A stretch of 64,000 bases of DNA from Oxyruncus cristatus (Eukaryota > Chordata > Aves > Passeriformes > Cotingidae). The notes below the pieces were generated by a model. That model was not told the origin of the DNA and ran no database searches. It worked only from the letters and a program-made list of their open reading frames with translations. Shown in pieces: positions 26,160 through 38,695 of this stretch (its first letter is position 1; each line of letters opens with the position of its first letter). Location: positions 1,640,130 through 1,704,129 of the forward strand of contig VXAY01006782.1 in the NCBI GenBank assembly GCA_013399855.1, read 5' to 3'. The translations under genes and the position numbers were made by a program.

Positions 26160-26958
26160 ATAAAGTCTAGTAAATAAGTAAAGCAGCAGGATGTAGTTCA
26201 CCCATGTGTATCCTAGAGATGTGATAAGGGGCAGAGTTGCTGTTACTTGAAGTAGTTGCCTATAGGTCTTCTTGGAATGATGTTCTGCTCTGTCATGCTA
26301 GGTGGTATGATTTTTTTAGCCTCTAGAGACCATTTTTGTTTTACCTTCCCCTTTCTGGAAAATAATGTTAAATTTCCAAATCTCAGTTTTGTTTGTGTCA
26401 CATTTTTATCACTCTTAGACAAGTCTTTCAATTTCTTGAGAAGAGTGCTCAGTGCTTTGCTGCTGCTGCTGTGATATTTTTTCTCTCCAATAAGATGTAG
26501 ATGGAATAACTCTTTGCTTCAGCCATTGAATACCCACTTTTGACCCTTGAAACCAAGACAGGGTGATGACTGCTATCCCCTCACCTCCGCTCACTTGGAA
26601 GAGGCAATGCTGAGGGCAAAGGACTAAAGTAAAGTTTGTCAGATATCGGGGGTTTTTTCTGGTTGAAAAGTATCCCATAACTTCATTGATGAAAATGAAT
26701 CCATTTCACTTATTATAGTTTGACAAGGCTTTGTGCTTGTCCTGCTTAGCCATCTGTGGATCTGATTTATGTGCTGAGGCCAAGTAAGCGATCATGGCAT
26801 AACTTCCAGCGATTATGTGCACTGTGTAAGATCAGCTATGTATGCTGACACTGACTTCTGCTGTGCTTAAAAACAGTTTATCTTGTGCTGGCAGGGGTGA
26901 GGGAAATGTTCTTGTTTTATTACAGTATTAACATATTGGTGTTGTACTTGACTTCTAG

Positions 26959-27125
26959 GTTGCATCACAACGCATAAGCTCAGTGGATCTTTCCTGCTGC
27001 AGCCTGGAGCACCTGCCTGCCAACCTGTTTTATAGCCAAGACCTCACTCATCTCAATTTAAAGCAGAACTTCCTGAGGCTAAACCCCAGCCCATCCACAA
27101 GTAGAGCGCTTAGTGAATTACAAAG
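26959..27125 (+). CDS. PHLPP1: PHLPP1 exon C: start of the LRR domain (residues 109-164)
   Basis: The exon lies between acceptor acttctag and donor gtaaag (phase 0 entry, phase 2 exit with AG of an Arg codon). It encodes [20 protein letters not shown], a first leucine-rich repeat, then [20 protein letters not shown], a second repeat. A Ser/Thr-rich loop and LSELQ follow, up to the split Arg. The LRRs of PHLPP act as a protein-interaction platform; for example, rodent SCOP/PHLPP1 is reported to bind nucleotide-free K-Ras through them. The loop after LNP differs from the human sequence as I remember it, while both repeats are conserved, which suits a surface linker. Confidence 0.96.
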
Positions 27126-29489
27126 GTAAAGTGTTATGGTTCTACTGGTCTTCCTCTGTCCTTGGAGCCATGATCTGCAGGAACTTTCCTAAAAATCACT
27201 ACCTCCTCTTGTGGAACATTGGCCTGACTGTAATGCTTCAGAAATTTAACTTTGTGTGTTAGAAACAGATTCACTTATGTAAGAAACTTAATGTTTTTCT
27301 TGTAAATAGGACGATGTTTTCAATACAAAATGCAGTTTTCAGAATGTGGTTTTATCTGCTGAGGCCACTGTAGCTCTTCAGCCTCTGACTCATGTGAGTG
27401 AATATGAGTTGGTGAGCTGCCCATCAAAGGGAGGCATTCTAGGTAGGATCAGTACTGCATGTGACTAAGTGAAGAATTTTTTTGTTATCCCCCAAGCAAA
27501 GAAAGCCCTGATTTCATACATTCAGCCTGGTTCCTGTCCTCTTTCTACTTTGCTCAACCCCAATTCTTATTTCTTAGTAACTGTCTCCTTCCAGTTGTTC
27601 TTTCCACTGCAGCTCATCTGAGAATGTAACAAACGGGTAGACAGCAGCATGAGTGGTGATCTGAATAATGTAATGTATGTGTTCTGTGGAATCAGTAGTC
27701 TTTCTGTATTCGAAAAGATGAATGTTTTCCATACTGAGTATAAAACTGTGATTTTAATTTCAGTGGTAACTGAATTGCAGAGTACTTCAGGATTGTATTT
27801 GTGGATGGTCCTGTTCAAACAAAATGTTTTAAACCACATTTCTAAATCCCTTCCTCTTTGAAAAACAACTGAAAAATACAAGATGGATTATGCGGGCTGT
27901 TGTATTTTTATATAATTCCAATTTCATTCTGGGAAAACAAAAAATTTGGCATAATGGAAGATGAATGAACCCAGCAAGTCTGCTTCACAAACAAAGCAGG
28001 CAGCAATTCCAAGAGCTTATGAACACAGTCTGTAGAGGAATACTGACTGCATTAAATGTTCTGTGAATGTCAATATAGGTCTCCAGATAGCAAGTGCAAT
28101 TTTAGCATAAGTTAGGTGGTGAACATGAACAAATATTGAATGCCTTATATTTTAATGACTTTTTATAATTTTCCCTTTTTAAATATCAGAAAGTGTAGAG
28201 GAGATACTTGATTATATTTTGTCCATGTACCTCCAGCTAGTTCTCTTTGGGATTAGAAAGCACTGATAAATATTGTGATGGACAATATTCATTCTCTGTT
28301 CAATGTTCTCTTGGTACTGCAGTTGTAGGAACACAACTTAAATTTTTTCTAATTAACATAAGCCTGAATGTACAAGAGTGAAGGAGTTCAGGTGACTAAA
28401 TAAAACTCTCCTGTTTTCTGAGATTCTACTTGAGGAAAATCTGGAGAAGTGGCATATACCTGAGGTGATGCAGAACTGATTTTGAGCTGTGATTCCTCTG
28501 TGAGCTGGTCCTATTCTGTCAGTGAGTAATAGGCTTCTCTGCCTCCATTGCTTTGAGCTTGTCAAGAAGGCATGAGGAACGTTTGTGAACTTCTGGAGGG
28601 GAAACAAATAAATTATTAGTGAGGTTACATGGCACTGTTTTGGTGTATCAGAGTCAGTGCCTCAGGAACTCCTGCCCCTTGGCACTGACCTTTCCTTTGC
28701 CGCTGCTGATGTCCTCCAGCCTTATCTTCACACAGCACAGGTGGCATCACCCAGGCAGTGACTAGCTGGAAGCTGCTCCCACTGTTCCCATTGCTGTGCC
28801 ATTGGAAAGGGTTGTGTGAGGTGGTAGTTCCTGCTGAGGTTTAGGAAAAGCAGTGCCCTAGCAGTTGTCTTTTGCTTCCCAACAGCAGCAAAAGCATGAG
28901 CCTGGCACTGGAATGTACTCCCAAGCAGTTTTTCTTCCTGCCCTAAGAAACACCTTACTGGCTTTTCCTTAGAGTAGGAAAACTTGAGTTTTATTTGTGT
29001 TGCCAAAAATCTTTGAGCCAGCTCCACTGCTACTGTAAGACTGCTTTTCTGCGGTGAATAAACATACAAATACAGAGCAAGAGGGAAGCACCGGATCTTT
29101 TTGAAATTACTAGTGAATCCTAGTATCAGAAGTGAAGAGAAGCTCAGTCATTCCTGTGAACACAAGTTTTGTCTAAATTTTTTTTTTCTTTTCAATCCAA
29201 TTTCATAAAAACATTTTCAGATCTTTTAGGTGTTACATAAGGTAAAACTTCACTGAATAAACAAAGTCTTTTTTTGTTCACTCATGTTGTTTCAAACCAC
29301 TGCAAAGCAAGTACAAAATCTCTGCTGTTCTGATTTGGTGCTGTTGGCTTTTATACCAAATTCTCAACTGCTAAATTCCGGTCGCGTACAGGGCACAGCA
29401 CCAGTGAATCAATCCTAGAGGTATTTAAGGCTCCAAAATAGCCATGTGCTTGAATGTTGTGAACAAAAAGCATTGCAGTCTGCAACTTC

Positions 29490-29818
29490 CTTGTAAGAGG
29501 GAAGAAGAGGGGCAGACACTGATCTCTTCTCTGTGGTGACCAGTGACAGGACCCAAGGGAACGGCCTGGAGCTGTGTCAGGGAAGGTTTAGGTTGAATGT
29601 TAGAAAAAGGTTCTTCCCCCAGAGGGTGGTTGGGCACTGGAATGGGCTCCCCAGGGAAGTGGTCACAGCACCAACCCTGATACAGTTCAAGAAGCCTTTG
29701 GATGATTTTCTCAGGCACATGGTGTGACTGTTGGGAACGGTCCTGTGCAGGGCTAAGGGTTGGACTTGATGATCCTTGTGGATTCCTTCCAACTCAGCAT
29801 ATTCTGTGATTCTGTGAT
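29490..29818 (+). mobile_element. CR1 LINE 3' end, sense orientation, relatively young
   Basis: The segment contains the CR1 blocks gatctcttctctgtggtgac, tgtcagggaaggtttagg, cagagggtggttgggcact and ccaactcagcat. It ends with two exact octamers ATTCTGTG at 29801-29816, the hallmark 3' terminus of CR1. No poly-A tail follows, as expected for CR1. Only about 330 bp remain (5' truncated). It matches the remembered consensus much more closely than the other copies here, which suggests a more recent insertion. Confidence 0.93.
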
Positions 29819-31570
29819 TGGCATTTATGTACCTACCCTTCCTGGTACAATGTTTGATTAAAATCTGGTTATCAAGGCAGTCTAGGAAAATTTGTCTTGC
29901 TAAGCAGCTCTTGATGCTAGCAGTTCCTTTTAATAAATCGCTCCAGGTGGTAATTTAACGAATGCTCGTGAAGGCTGGATTTCAAAACAAGTGTGTCAAA
30001 GACACAAGAAAATACCAACTCTTCAGCAACCCACTGAGCAGGTTTGCAAGCAGCTGGGTCATAGTAATGAGATGCTAACATATGCACTGACTTGGTGGGT
30101 ACTGTCAACTGGGGAAAAAAATAATTCTGTTTATGCAGTTGCTTCTTTCATGTCTTAATGTAATTTATTGCATTTCTGAATAAAATGTTTAACCCTGCAC
30201 AGTGCATGGTGTGTGAAGGTGTGCAGAGGTGTAGATGCACTCTTTTCTCAGTAGCTGCACTTTGACTTGCTTTACTGTGTGCTCAAACCTATTTTGTTGC
30301 AGTAGATGCTCTGCAGCTGTGAAGTTGCATAACTGAACTGTCTGAATGTTGAAAGGTATATTCTCTATTTTTCTCCTGCTTATCAGGGAATACATGTAGA
30401 CAAGTAAGCCATCTGAAAATGCATCTGTGTTGAAAAAAGCAGCAAATGTTGATACTTGTTCTCCCTCAAAAAATCTTTTTTTAAAATTATAGGAAAGGAT
30501 GTTTCTCTTTTGAAGAAGAGAGGAGATTCCCCAGTTGAAATGCTAACAAGAGTTCAGGCTTTCAGGCTTGATAATTTTGCAGAGTACTGTTGCTCTAGGT
30601 TTGAAGCAAATGAAATAAACCGTAGTCTTTATTTACTGCTGCTCTGCTTCACTGGGCTGAGCATGCTTTATATTTATACGTAATTGTTTTAGTCGGTGCT
30701 CTTGGAAAAAGTGGTTGGCATCAATAACACTGTTTGCTTGTTAATATTGAAAAGTAAGTTGTCAGTATGTGGATTTTTAATATGCGACTGCTGCAGATTT
30801 AAAAGAAAAAGAAGAAAAGGGGGATATAATATGCCAGAAAGTTGTTTTAACAATAAATAAAATTGTGCTTGCCAGTTTTATCTAAAGAATGAGTTGTTAT
30901 TCTGATTGTGGCTGTTAATTGTTGACAGTGATTGTATGGATTTTTACCCTAAGATCACTTGGTAGCTTTTCTTTCCCAGAGCCTCTTTAGAAATGAGCTG
31001 CCTTCTCTGGCATCTCAGCTGAAACTCTTTGGAGCTAGTGGCAGTAATTTGAAGTTGCATCTGCAGGTTATGAGAAGGCCACGGGACTCTGAATTACTGA
31101 TGCAGGTGTTTCTGAAATCCCTTGCAACTTCCAACTGTAGGATGGCCATTGTTGTCTGAAAAACCAAGATTTCAGGCATCCTCATTCTGAGCCCTCCTTA
31201 CAAACCCATTGTGTAGTAAGTAGGTAATATAATCTTTGTTCCAAGAACACTTGGACCATGAAGGGGATACTGTATTAACCACCTAACTAGTATGAACCCA
31301 GCAGGCAACGTTGCTAGAAGTTGGGGTGCAACGTATGTCGATCTTAGCTTGTCCCTAGAGATTGAGGAGCAGGGAAGAAAGTCTCCCAGCCTGCCACCTG
31401 ATTGGCCTCAAAGTGCATTGAAGCTACTTCTTGTGATTATTGCTTTTATTTTATGAAACTGAGCTTAGTGAAGAAAGTCAGATGGATTAATGACATGTCA
31501 AATATACATCTTCCCCCTTGTCAGGCCCCACAGGGCACTGCCAGTAGGTGCACTGGAAAAGATTTGAGCT

Positions 31571-31673
31571 TTCTCTCTTTTTTTTTTTTTTAAGGTTTTT
31601 GGGTGGGGTGGGTGTGTTTGTTTGTTTACTGTCTTTTGTTGTTTGGTTGGTTTGGTTTGGGTTTTTTTTTTTA
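31571..31673 (+). repeat. T/G-rich low-complexity tract
   Basis: Poly-T is followed by gggtggggtgggtgtg, TTTG repeats, ggttggtttggtttggg and another T run. It includes three closely spaced G runs near 31611-31623. It is a simple-sequence block without a fixed unit. Confidence 0.85.
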
Positions 31674-34600
31674 GGATTCAGGTGTTGTTTAAACGAACCC
31701 AGCTAATGTGTGAAGGGTGCAAAGAGTGGAGAGCCATTGCATGCTTCATGGTGTGGGAAGATGCTAGGAGCTTTCTCTCGCACTCTGTTGGTCTTGGAGC
31801 TGAGGAACCTTATGTTCATACTAGCTTCTCCTCTTTCACTTCAAGTCAAATGCTGAAGCATAGCCATCTAAGCAGTAGGGCAAGAAGAAGTTGGCATGTT
31901 ATTGGCAACCTAGGTCTACTTATAACAAACAGAGGTCTACTAGTAAGAAATCCCATCCAGTGTTTGCTATATTCTGATGCTACGCTTATTTTCTCATCTC
32001 TATATCTTTGGAATATTTTTTTGTATATTTATAATACTAAAGATGGCACTTGGAATTTGTTGTGTAACTTCATTGCTTTTGTTTCATTTAGCTTGTAAAG
32101 ATATTGACAGAAGAGTTTTTGGTTTTGTTAGTGAAAACCTTTCTTTCCAATTCGTCTTGACTGTGTTCTGCTTAACTCCTGTATATCTTTCTGATTTCAA
32201 GAAAGTGCCCCCATGTGAACACGCAGCAAAAATCAGTGACATTTGATTAAAGGAAAATTCAATTGTAAAATTAAGTCTACAAATCACTAAGTGGGGAAGA
32301 TTGCAAAATTGGTTTAATGTCAGAAACACATTGAATTTTTTATTTTTATTTTTAAATTGGAACAGTGAACTTAATAGTAGCGTGAGAAACATAAATGGCA
32401 GTAAGATATATGCTATAAAATAGCATTTTTAAAAATAGTGTAGTCTAAAAGCAGAAATTACACTTATTAATTTGATTCACTTTAATGGAACTATAAGGCT
32501 AAGTGCAGCAGTAACTCTTCCAAATAATATTTCAACAAGTAGTGAACATATTTATGGTATCCATTTACTGTGTATCAGTCTCCGTTTTGCTTGTTACTGC
32601 TTTCTGATAATGGCTTCCAAAGTAAGGATTTTCTTTTCATGTATTTAAATATGTTTCAGTTTGGAAGCCCACCCTTAGCTAAAGCTTTTGCATTTCAGTT
32701 ATAAATCTCCAGTATAGAGAATAAGAATATATTTTCACTTTCTTACCTAGGAATTTTGTCCTTCCTCTGAGGGCAGTCTTTCCCCCCATATGAAGCAGTG
32801 TGTGCTAGGCATGCACAGAAATTGAGAACTGCAGAGTAGAGTGTAGGCTCAGATTATTTCTGCTAAGAAAACATACATTTTGTTTTCTTGTCTTTATGGT
32901 ACTTTTACCAACTATGTAATATAATAAAAGCTTTATTGTTGTATTAAGTTTGGAGATAGTCTGAATTTGGCTGTGATTATTTGGATATTTTGAAAAATAT
33001 CTGCATAGATTTAAGATTGTTCCTTTTTGTGTAGTGCAGTCAATTTTCTTCTTTTTTTTTTAAATACAATCAACCAATTAATTTTGGTATATAGACTCAA
33101 GTCTCTGTGCCAGAACTGTTTTGCCTTTAATAGTTCTATGTGCAAGGGAGGAATATCGCGATGATAGGGTCAGGTGTGTTAGCATAAAGGGTAGTGAAAA
33201 CACCAGAATTACAGCTATCAGTTTGCTTTTTCCCCTCTTTTTTTTTTTTTCCCCATGGAGTTTAAGAAAGGAAGAAAGAAACAAAAAAATCAGATAAACT
33301 GTTTTCATTTATTCATTCAGCTACTTGAGAAATTGATAATTAATGGGTACATTTGTTCAAGCTTCTTCTGAGTTGACCAGAATCAATTTTTGTCCTCCAA
33401 CTAAGTGATCCTCTTTCCTGAGATGGACTCTACTCCATCTGTTTTTGTGTGGTGTGACGTGAGCTGCTTCGTGTCTGGATGAACAGGAGTCCTGTCCAGA
33501 GAAATGGAGTGGTAAACAGCAGAACTCCTCCTTCCTCCTCTCCACTTATCTGTCGAAGACTCTTCTGTGCCCAAGCTGGAGAGGGCTGCTGTTGACCTTA
33601 GTTAGGCAAAGCTTTCACCTGCAAGCATTCAAGTGAAACTCCCTACTTGTTGCAGAAACAGTCAACCTCTGTTCAGCTGCCTCGACAAGTTTAGCAGGGC
33701 GAAAGGGCTGGAATAGTTCATTTTAATTTTCTTACTAATTTAAGGCTTTTACAATGACACCTGTTGGAAAGGGAAATGCTAAGACAGTATTTCTGGCACT
33801 AGGCTAGCTGCTCCTTTGGGCAATAAGGCCATGGATGGGGAATCTGACGCAATTGCAAAAAGGGAGTAAATTGCACCTTTTATTTCCAAGGAGGAAATTG
33901 GTGTGTCAGGTTTTCATGGAAACTCTTAATGATTAAGTTAGTGGCCAAACTAGGAGGTGTTCAAGAAGGTGGCAAATGGTAGTTCAGTTCCCAAACTTGT
34001 CACAGCACTGCTAGGTAAATGCCATTGCTCTGCTCAGAAATGATGCTGAAACCGAGGGACGCTTGTGTTGCTGCTTTAAAATATAACCACTGTATAGTCA
34101 TGAGACAGCCCAGGTACTGGAGATAACATGGGAGAAGTGATTGTTTTCCTTAGACAGTCCCTTATGAAACCATGTCTTCTCTTTTAGGTGTAGTAAAATA
34201 CTGCTTTTTAATTGTTTTTTGTAAGAGTACAGCAAGACCAGTTTTGTCAGATGAGTCTATTATGGCTGCATTTGAGTGATTGGTTATGACCAGTTTAATA
34301 TACTATTCCCCTCACTCCAAACATAGTGAAACACAAATGTTGTACTGTGTAATGGAAATTCCTCTGCTGTTCACATTGGGTAGGTCTAAATTTGAAATTA
34401 GCACGTCAGTCAGTTCATTGCTTTGCTGTGATACAAACTTCTTGTTATCCCCTCTCCTCATTTTGCGTATGTCAAACTAAAGCCACTCCTGAAGTGGCAG
34501 CTTTGGGATTAAGTAAGTGGGCAGTTTTTGGCTCAATTACGGCAATTAGTGTTCAGTCATATTGCATGTTAAAACCCAAGCTTTGACATGTCAACATTTT

Positions 34601-37600
34601 GCTCCATCTTAAAGTAGGGCTATTTTTGCTCAGAGAAGTGAGTTATTATATTTTGGTCATTATAACAGGAAACTTAGTAAGCTATCTGAGCATAGTGTCT
34701 GGAGAGATGATGTTCTCCAGGTTGACTTGTTTTAACAAATAACAAGTTTAGAATTAGGGAAGAAGGGAAAAGAGGAAGGAAAACATGTGTGGACTTGATA
34801 TGAGACTATTATACTGTCAAGCTTCAAACGAGCAATTTTGTGCCCTTTCTTCTTTCTATCAATGCCACGTGGGCAGCGTTGATGTGTGTCCCTGCTTCTG
34901 ATAGGAGTAAAGATTTGGATGTGAGAAAACAGCAAAGATACTGCTCTGTAAAGTCTATTTGGAATCTGACACTTGGCAAACTCAGCAGCAACAGAAAACT
35001 TGAGTCTGTAAAATACTTCTCTCCTACCTTATTTATATTGATGCTACAAGTGATACTGGAGTGACTGACTGTAAATCTGTGTAGATATAAGATGCCCTCT
35101 AAACAATTCAGCATCTTAAATGTGCAGCATGGCAGTGCTCTGTAGTGGAGGTGCACCAGCCCGTTTGCGATGTGCATAGTTGGAAGTGAGTGGGAAAAGA
35201 TGAGAGGTAGACTTAACTTTCAGCAAACGCCTGCTAGTTTGGCTCAGTAACGCTCTGTACTTGACAGTGCTCCATGAGAAGAAATGCGGCTTTAGCATTT
35301 TGTAAATGAACGTGTTTATAACAGAGGAAGAAAATATCTTTCCGGACAGATGTCTTATGTTAATCTCTTTAACTGAGCTTGTGGTGTCTGTCTTTCAGTA
35401 TTTCTTAAATGTGGTTTAACAATGAACTTTAATTTGTGGATCTTTTGATGTACACTTCTGTGTGCGTTGTTCAGCTTTTGTACGGGTTATCCAGTACTGG
35501 ATGTACTCACTCATCTTCTCTTACATATTGCAAGGAACTGTTAACCAGTTCCATTTGTGTCCTTAGTAATTAGATTACTCACAGAAGACTGTTAATAAGA
35601 ACACGTTACAACATACATTAGGGTAGTAGAGATGTAATACAGATACATTGGGGAGGGGGAGAATCCCCCTGCCTCTGGCTTTGACCTAGGACTGTTAAAC
35701 AAGAATGTATGCAGGAAAACTTGAAGCTGAACACTGCATTGCAGTTAGTTATCGTATTTCTTAGCTTCCTTTACCACCCACTGCCCCAGTCCTCTTTCCT
35801 CTACTATTTTGATCTTCTGTAATTTTATCTTAAGATTGTATTTGAAGTCTTCTACTAGATTGTTTAGTGTGCAAAATCCCTGAGACTATCCTTTTGAGAC
35901 TACCGAGTGGCACAGGTAAAGGCTGTAGCCTTAGTGTGATTAAGTGAGTTCATTCTTTTTTCATGGTTGACTTCAAAATTCAGAAGGTTATATTTTGGTG
36001 TTTCTCCAGCAGCTTATTTATTTTGACTTAATATGCCCTTAATCTTTACTACTATTTTTGTACTTACCTAAATACTGGGAAAGAAATAATTCTAAAGGCC
36101 TCAGAAGTCCACTACTTGGAGCACTCTTGTTTGTATTTGCAGTTAACTTTGAGAAAGATGTGGGACAGCTGTTCCACTGCAGAAACAACCCAAATTTCAA
36201 GGCAGTATGTCTGTGGCCTAAATCTAAAATTGTCTTCAAGATAAATGTGGGATTGTGTGTTTCAGTTATAGGTTCAAGATTTTTAAGCCCTTTCTCTCAA
36301 AATACAGGAACGTGAAGGTGTGGTTTTTAAAACATACTTTCTTTTTTTTTTTTCTGGCTAGCAGCCCTCACTAATATCAGCTAACTCACCCTATCTTCCT
36401 TTTTAGTTTACAGTTCTCCCTTTAGAGATAGGTTAGTCATTGTTTCTGCAGAGTGGCATTTTTTCCCCTGCAGCACTAATTTGATTGCAAGATTTCCTTA
36501 CGTCTCTGTCTCTGTTCCAAACTTCTGCCTCCAGCACGGCACAGGGTATTCAAAATCTGTGATAACTCTGGCAATGATATTTCCTTTTTTTATCTTCTGC
36601 CATGGTTGTGCCAAAATACCAATAGAGAGTGCAGCATTCCCTTGCTTGCTGCAAACGTGTAAATGTTATGTGTGTTCACGACCTGTCTTTGGGGCTCAAC
36701 AACCCTCATTGAAATACGATAGGAAGGCACTGCTTATGTTTTCACACTGAGTTTTGGTCAGTGACATGAGTTTGATTAGACAATACTAAAGGTGTGTGCA
36801 AGTTGATTGCAGTAGCTGCTAGGGATTTTTAAGTCTTTGTTGTTAAAACTCTTTAACCTTTTCATGCTTGATGCATTTTCTGTCTACATTTTCTGGCTGG
36901 AGGACAAAGTTCTCTGAGGTAAGAATGTGCTAGGCTGATGCAGAGGCTATGGATGCACAGGCACATGCTGTTTGGGAGATTGCTAATTTCATGTGGAATA
37001 GCAGCACTCATAGGTGCAGTTCTGCTTCCATTGCCAAGTTATATAAAAGCCTGCTCACGCAAATAAACAACTTGAGCGTTAATGAAGGGAAAATTAAGTC
37101 CAAATAAAATGGCCTGGTATAAACCATGCCAGAAAAGAAACTTCCTCCCGTCTATCAGAATCTAACACAGATCTTTTCATTCATCCTTTTACTTGCCTTT
37201 AGGCATACCTCCCAGTGGTTGTCAGGCAACCATAATAATGTTTCTGAACATGCAGGCTGGCTAATTGGATTGTCCCCTTCTTGGGGTTTTTGTTCAAATG
37301 GTTTTGGTCATTTTTATTAAGGCAAACACATGCAAGTTGCTTTGTTGGCTGATGTGATAAACCAAGAGGCTTTTAAGAGTTCTGTGACATGTCAAGGACA
37401 AAATTTTGACACCTGTGGAAGCTTTGACATTGCACTTCATCAAGAGCATAAGAATTTGCCTCTGTCACTACAGAAGCCTTGCTAAACCCTGTTTTAATTC
37501 AGCACATTTCCCAGTTGTATTCAAACCAGTCTATTCTAATGAGAATTTTTGGTTGAAAGGCAAACTTGACTGGATCCGAGCAGCACTACAAAAATTTACT

Positions 37601-38008
37601 GTTCGAATAGGCTGAGAATTTCCTGCACCTTGTAACTGTGTCACAATGGTAGTTTTACTAGCAAAAAATGTGTTCAGGAAAATAGCAATGCTTTAGTACA
37701 GGGTGAGATGCCACAGAAGTGGCATATATCATAAGAACAGCAAGGGTTTTGTTCTTTGTTGCACTCACTGGAAAATATATTTAATGTGTTGTTCAGGAGG
37801 GCGTGTTTCTCTGTGCCAGCTTAATGTAAGAACGCTTCTTACAAGGGGTGTTGAACTTGAGTGTCAAGTAATTTCTCTGGTTGTTCTGAGCATATAAACT
37901 AAAAATTCACGTGATTTGCATTTATGTAACCAAACTACTACCTTGTAGTAATTATTGCGAGGCAACTACTTACTTGTTTCCTTTTATTTTTTTCTTATCT
38001 CATTTTAG

Positions 38009-38155
38009 ATTCACAAAGTTGAAGAGCCTTAACCTTTCCAATAATAATTTAGGAGACTTCCCACTGGCAGTCTGCAGTATCCCAACTCTGACTGAACTCA
38101 ACGTGTCCTGCAATGCCCTCAAAAGCATTCCAGCAGTTGTAGGCGAGATGCACAA
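38009..38155 (+). CDS. PHLPP1: PHLPP1 exon D: LRR exon with a GC donor (residues 164-213)
   Basis: Acceptor cattttag is followed by one base completing the split Arg. The exon encodes FTKLKSLNLSNNNLGDFP and IPTLTELNVSCNALKSIP, two canonical leucine-rich repeats, then VVGEMH and the first two bases of an Asn codon. The donor is gcaagt: aa at 38154-38155 joins to cttgcag at 38696 to give Asn-Leu-Gln. The nearest GT, at 38160, would shift the frame. The exon is symmetric (147 bp, phase 2 to 2), so skipping it would remove about two repeats in frame. No other donor gives the conserved HNLQT junction. Confidence 0.95.
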
Positions 38156-38695
38156 GCAAGTACTCTCTTCAAACCTAACATACACAGTCTGATAATAAAG
38201 GCAACAAGCAGTTTCATGACTCTACATACTCTTGCTATGAGAAACAGTTTAAACTTACTGGGTGTTCTCAGAGAAAACTGGCTTGTAGATCCATATGGAA
38301 GCAGTTGTGGATGGAGGGAAAGCACACTTTGTGCTTCAAAGCTCTTCCAAGCCCCAGCATTTGACACAAGGGTCACCTTCATGGTGAAGAAAACCTTTAA
38401 ACTTTGTTGCTTATGTGCTTCAGCTGTCATGCAAGTTGCAGTTCTGGAGATGTTTGAAGATAAAACTGTCTAACACACCCTACATTTCATAGTTGCCAAA
38501 ACTTTTAATTATTTGGTGGATATCTTCTGTAGCAGATGTTAAAGCGTTATTCTTTAACATTTTTCTTTCTGCTGCCCTTTTTTATATTGTATGTCACTGT
38601 AATTGCTGCAGATTTGCGTGTTTATAGGAAGGAGATGTGATTTAATAGGTCACCCTCTTTCTTCACTCTTCCTTCCCCTCCTCCACTTCTAATAG
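38156..38695 (+). other. PHLPP1: PHLPP1 intron D-E (540 bp), GC-AG type
   Basis: This is the shortest intron of the window. It starts with GCAAGT rather than GT and ends in the acceptor ctaatag, preceded by a pyrimidine-rich stretch (ccctctttcttcactcttcc). Apart from the GC at positions +1 and +2, the donor bases +3 to +6 are the ideal AAGT, as is typical of authentic GC-AG introns, which U2 spliceosomes remove. Confidence 0.92.

Larger units (their letters stand above)
11854..26958 (+). other. PHLPP1: PHLPP1 intron B-C (15,105 bp)
   Basis: This is the longest complete intron of the window, from donor gtgaga to acceptor acttctag. It separates the PH domain from the LRR array (phase 0). It contains a roughly 1 kb antisense CR1 (19679-20693), an A/C-rich tract (20761-20800), T/G-rich tracts (24090-24140 and 26101-26159), a short CA run near 24353 and poly-T runs. 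The open frames I inspected on both strands show no known domain, apart from reverse-transcriptase remnants in the CR1. Confidence 0.9.
27126..38008 (+). other. PHLPP1: PHLPP1 intron C-D (10,883 bp)
   Basis: This GT-AG intron runs from donor gtaaag to acceptor cattttag and is phase 2. It holds a well-preserved CR1 3' end in sense orientation (29490-29818), a T/G-rich tract (31571-31673), and many AT-rich stretches and poly-T runs. The longest open frame, 31622-32098 on the + strand, begins within the T/G tract and resembles no family I know. I see no exon. Confidence 0.9.

Noticed and set aside
29533..29727. Plus-strand open frame of 64 codons, resembling a small protein
   Set aside because: It lies entirely in the 3' region of a CR1 element and is repeat-derived.
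31622..32098. Plus-strand open frame of 158 codons in intron C-D
   Set aside because: It starts inside a T/G-rich tract, gives a hydrophobic low-complexity N terminus and shows no family resemblance.
38156..38165. Alternative GT donor at 38160 for exon D
   Set aside because: It would add four bases and shift the frame, losing the conserved HNLQT junction; the GC donor keeps it.
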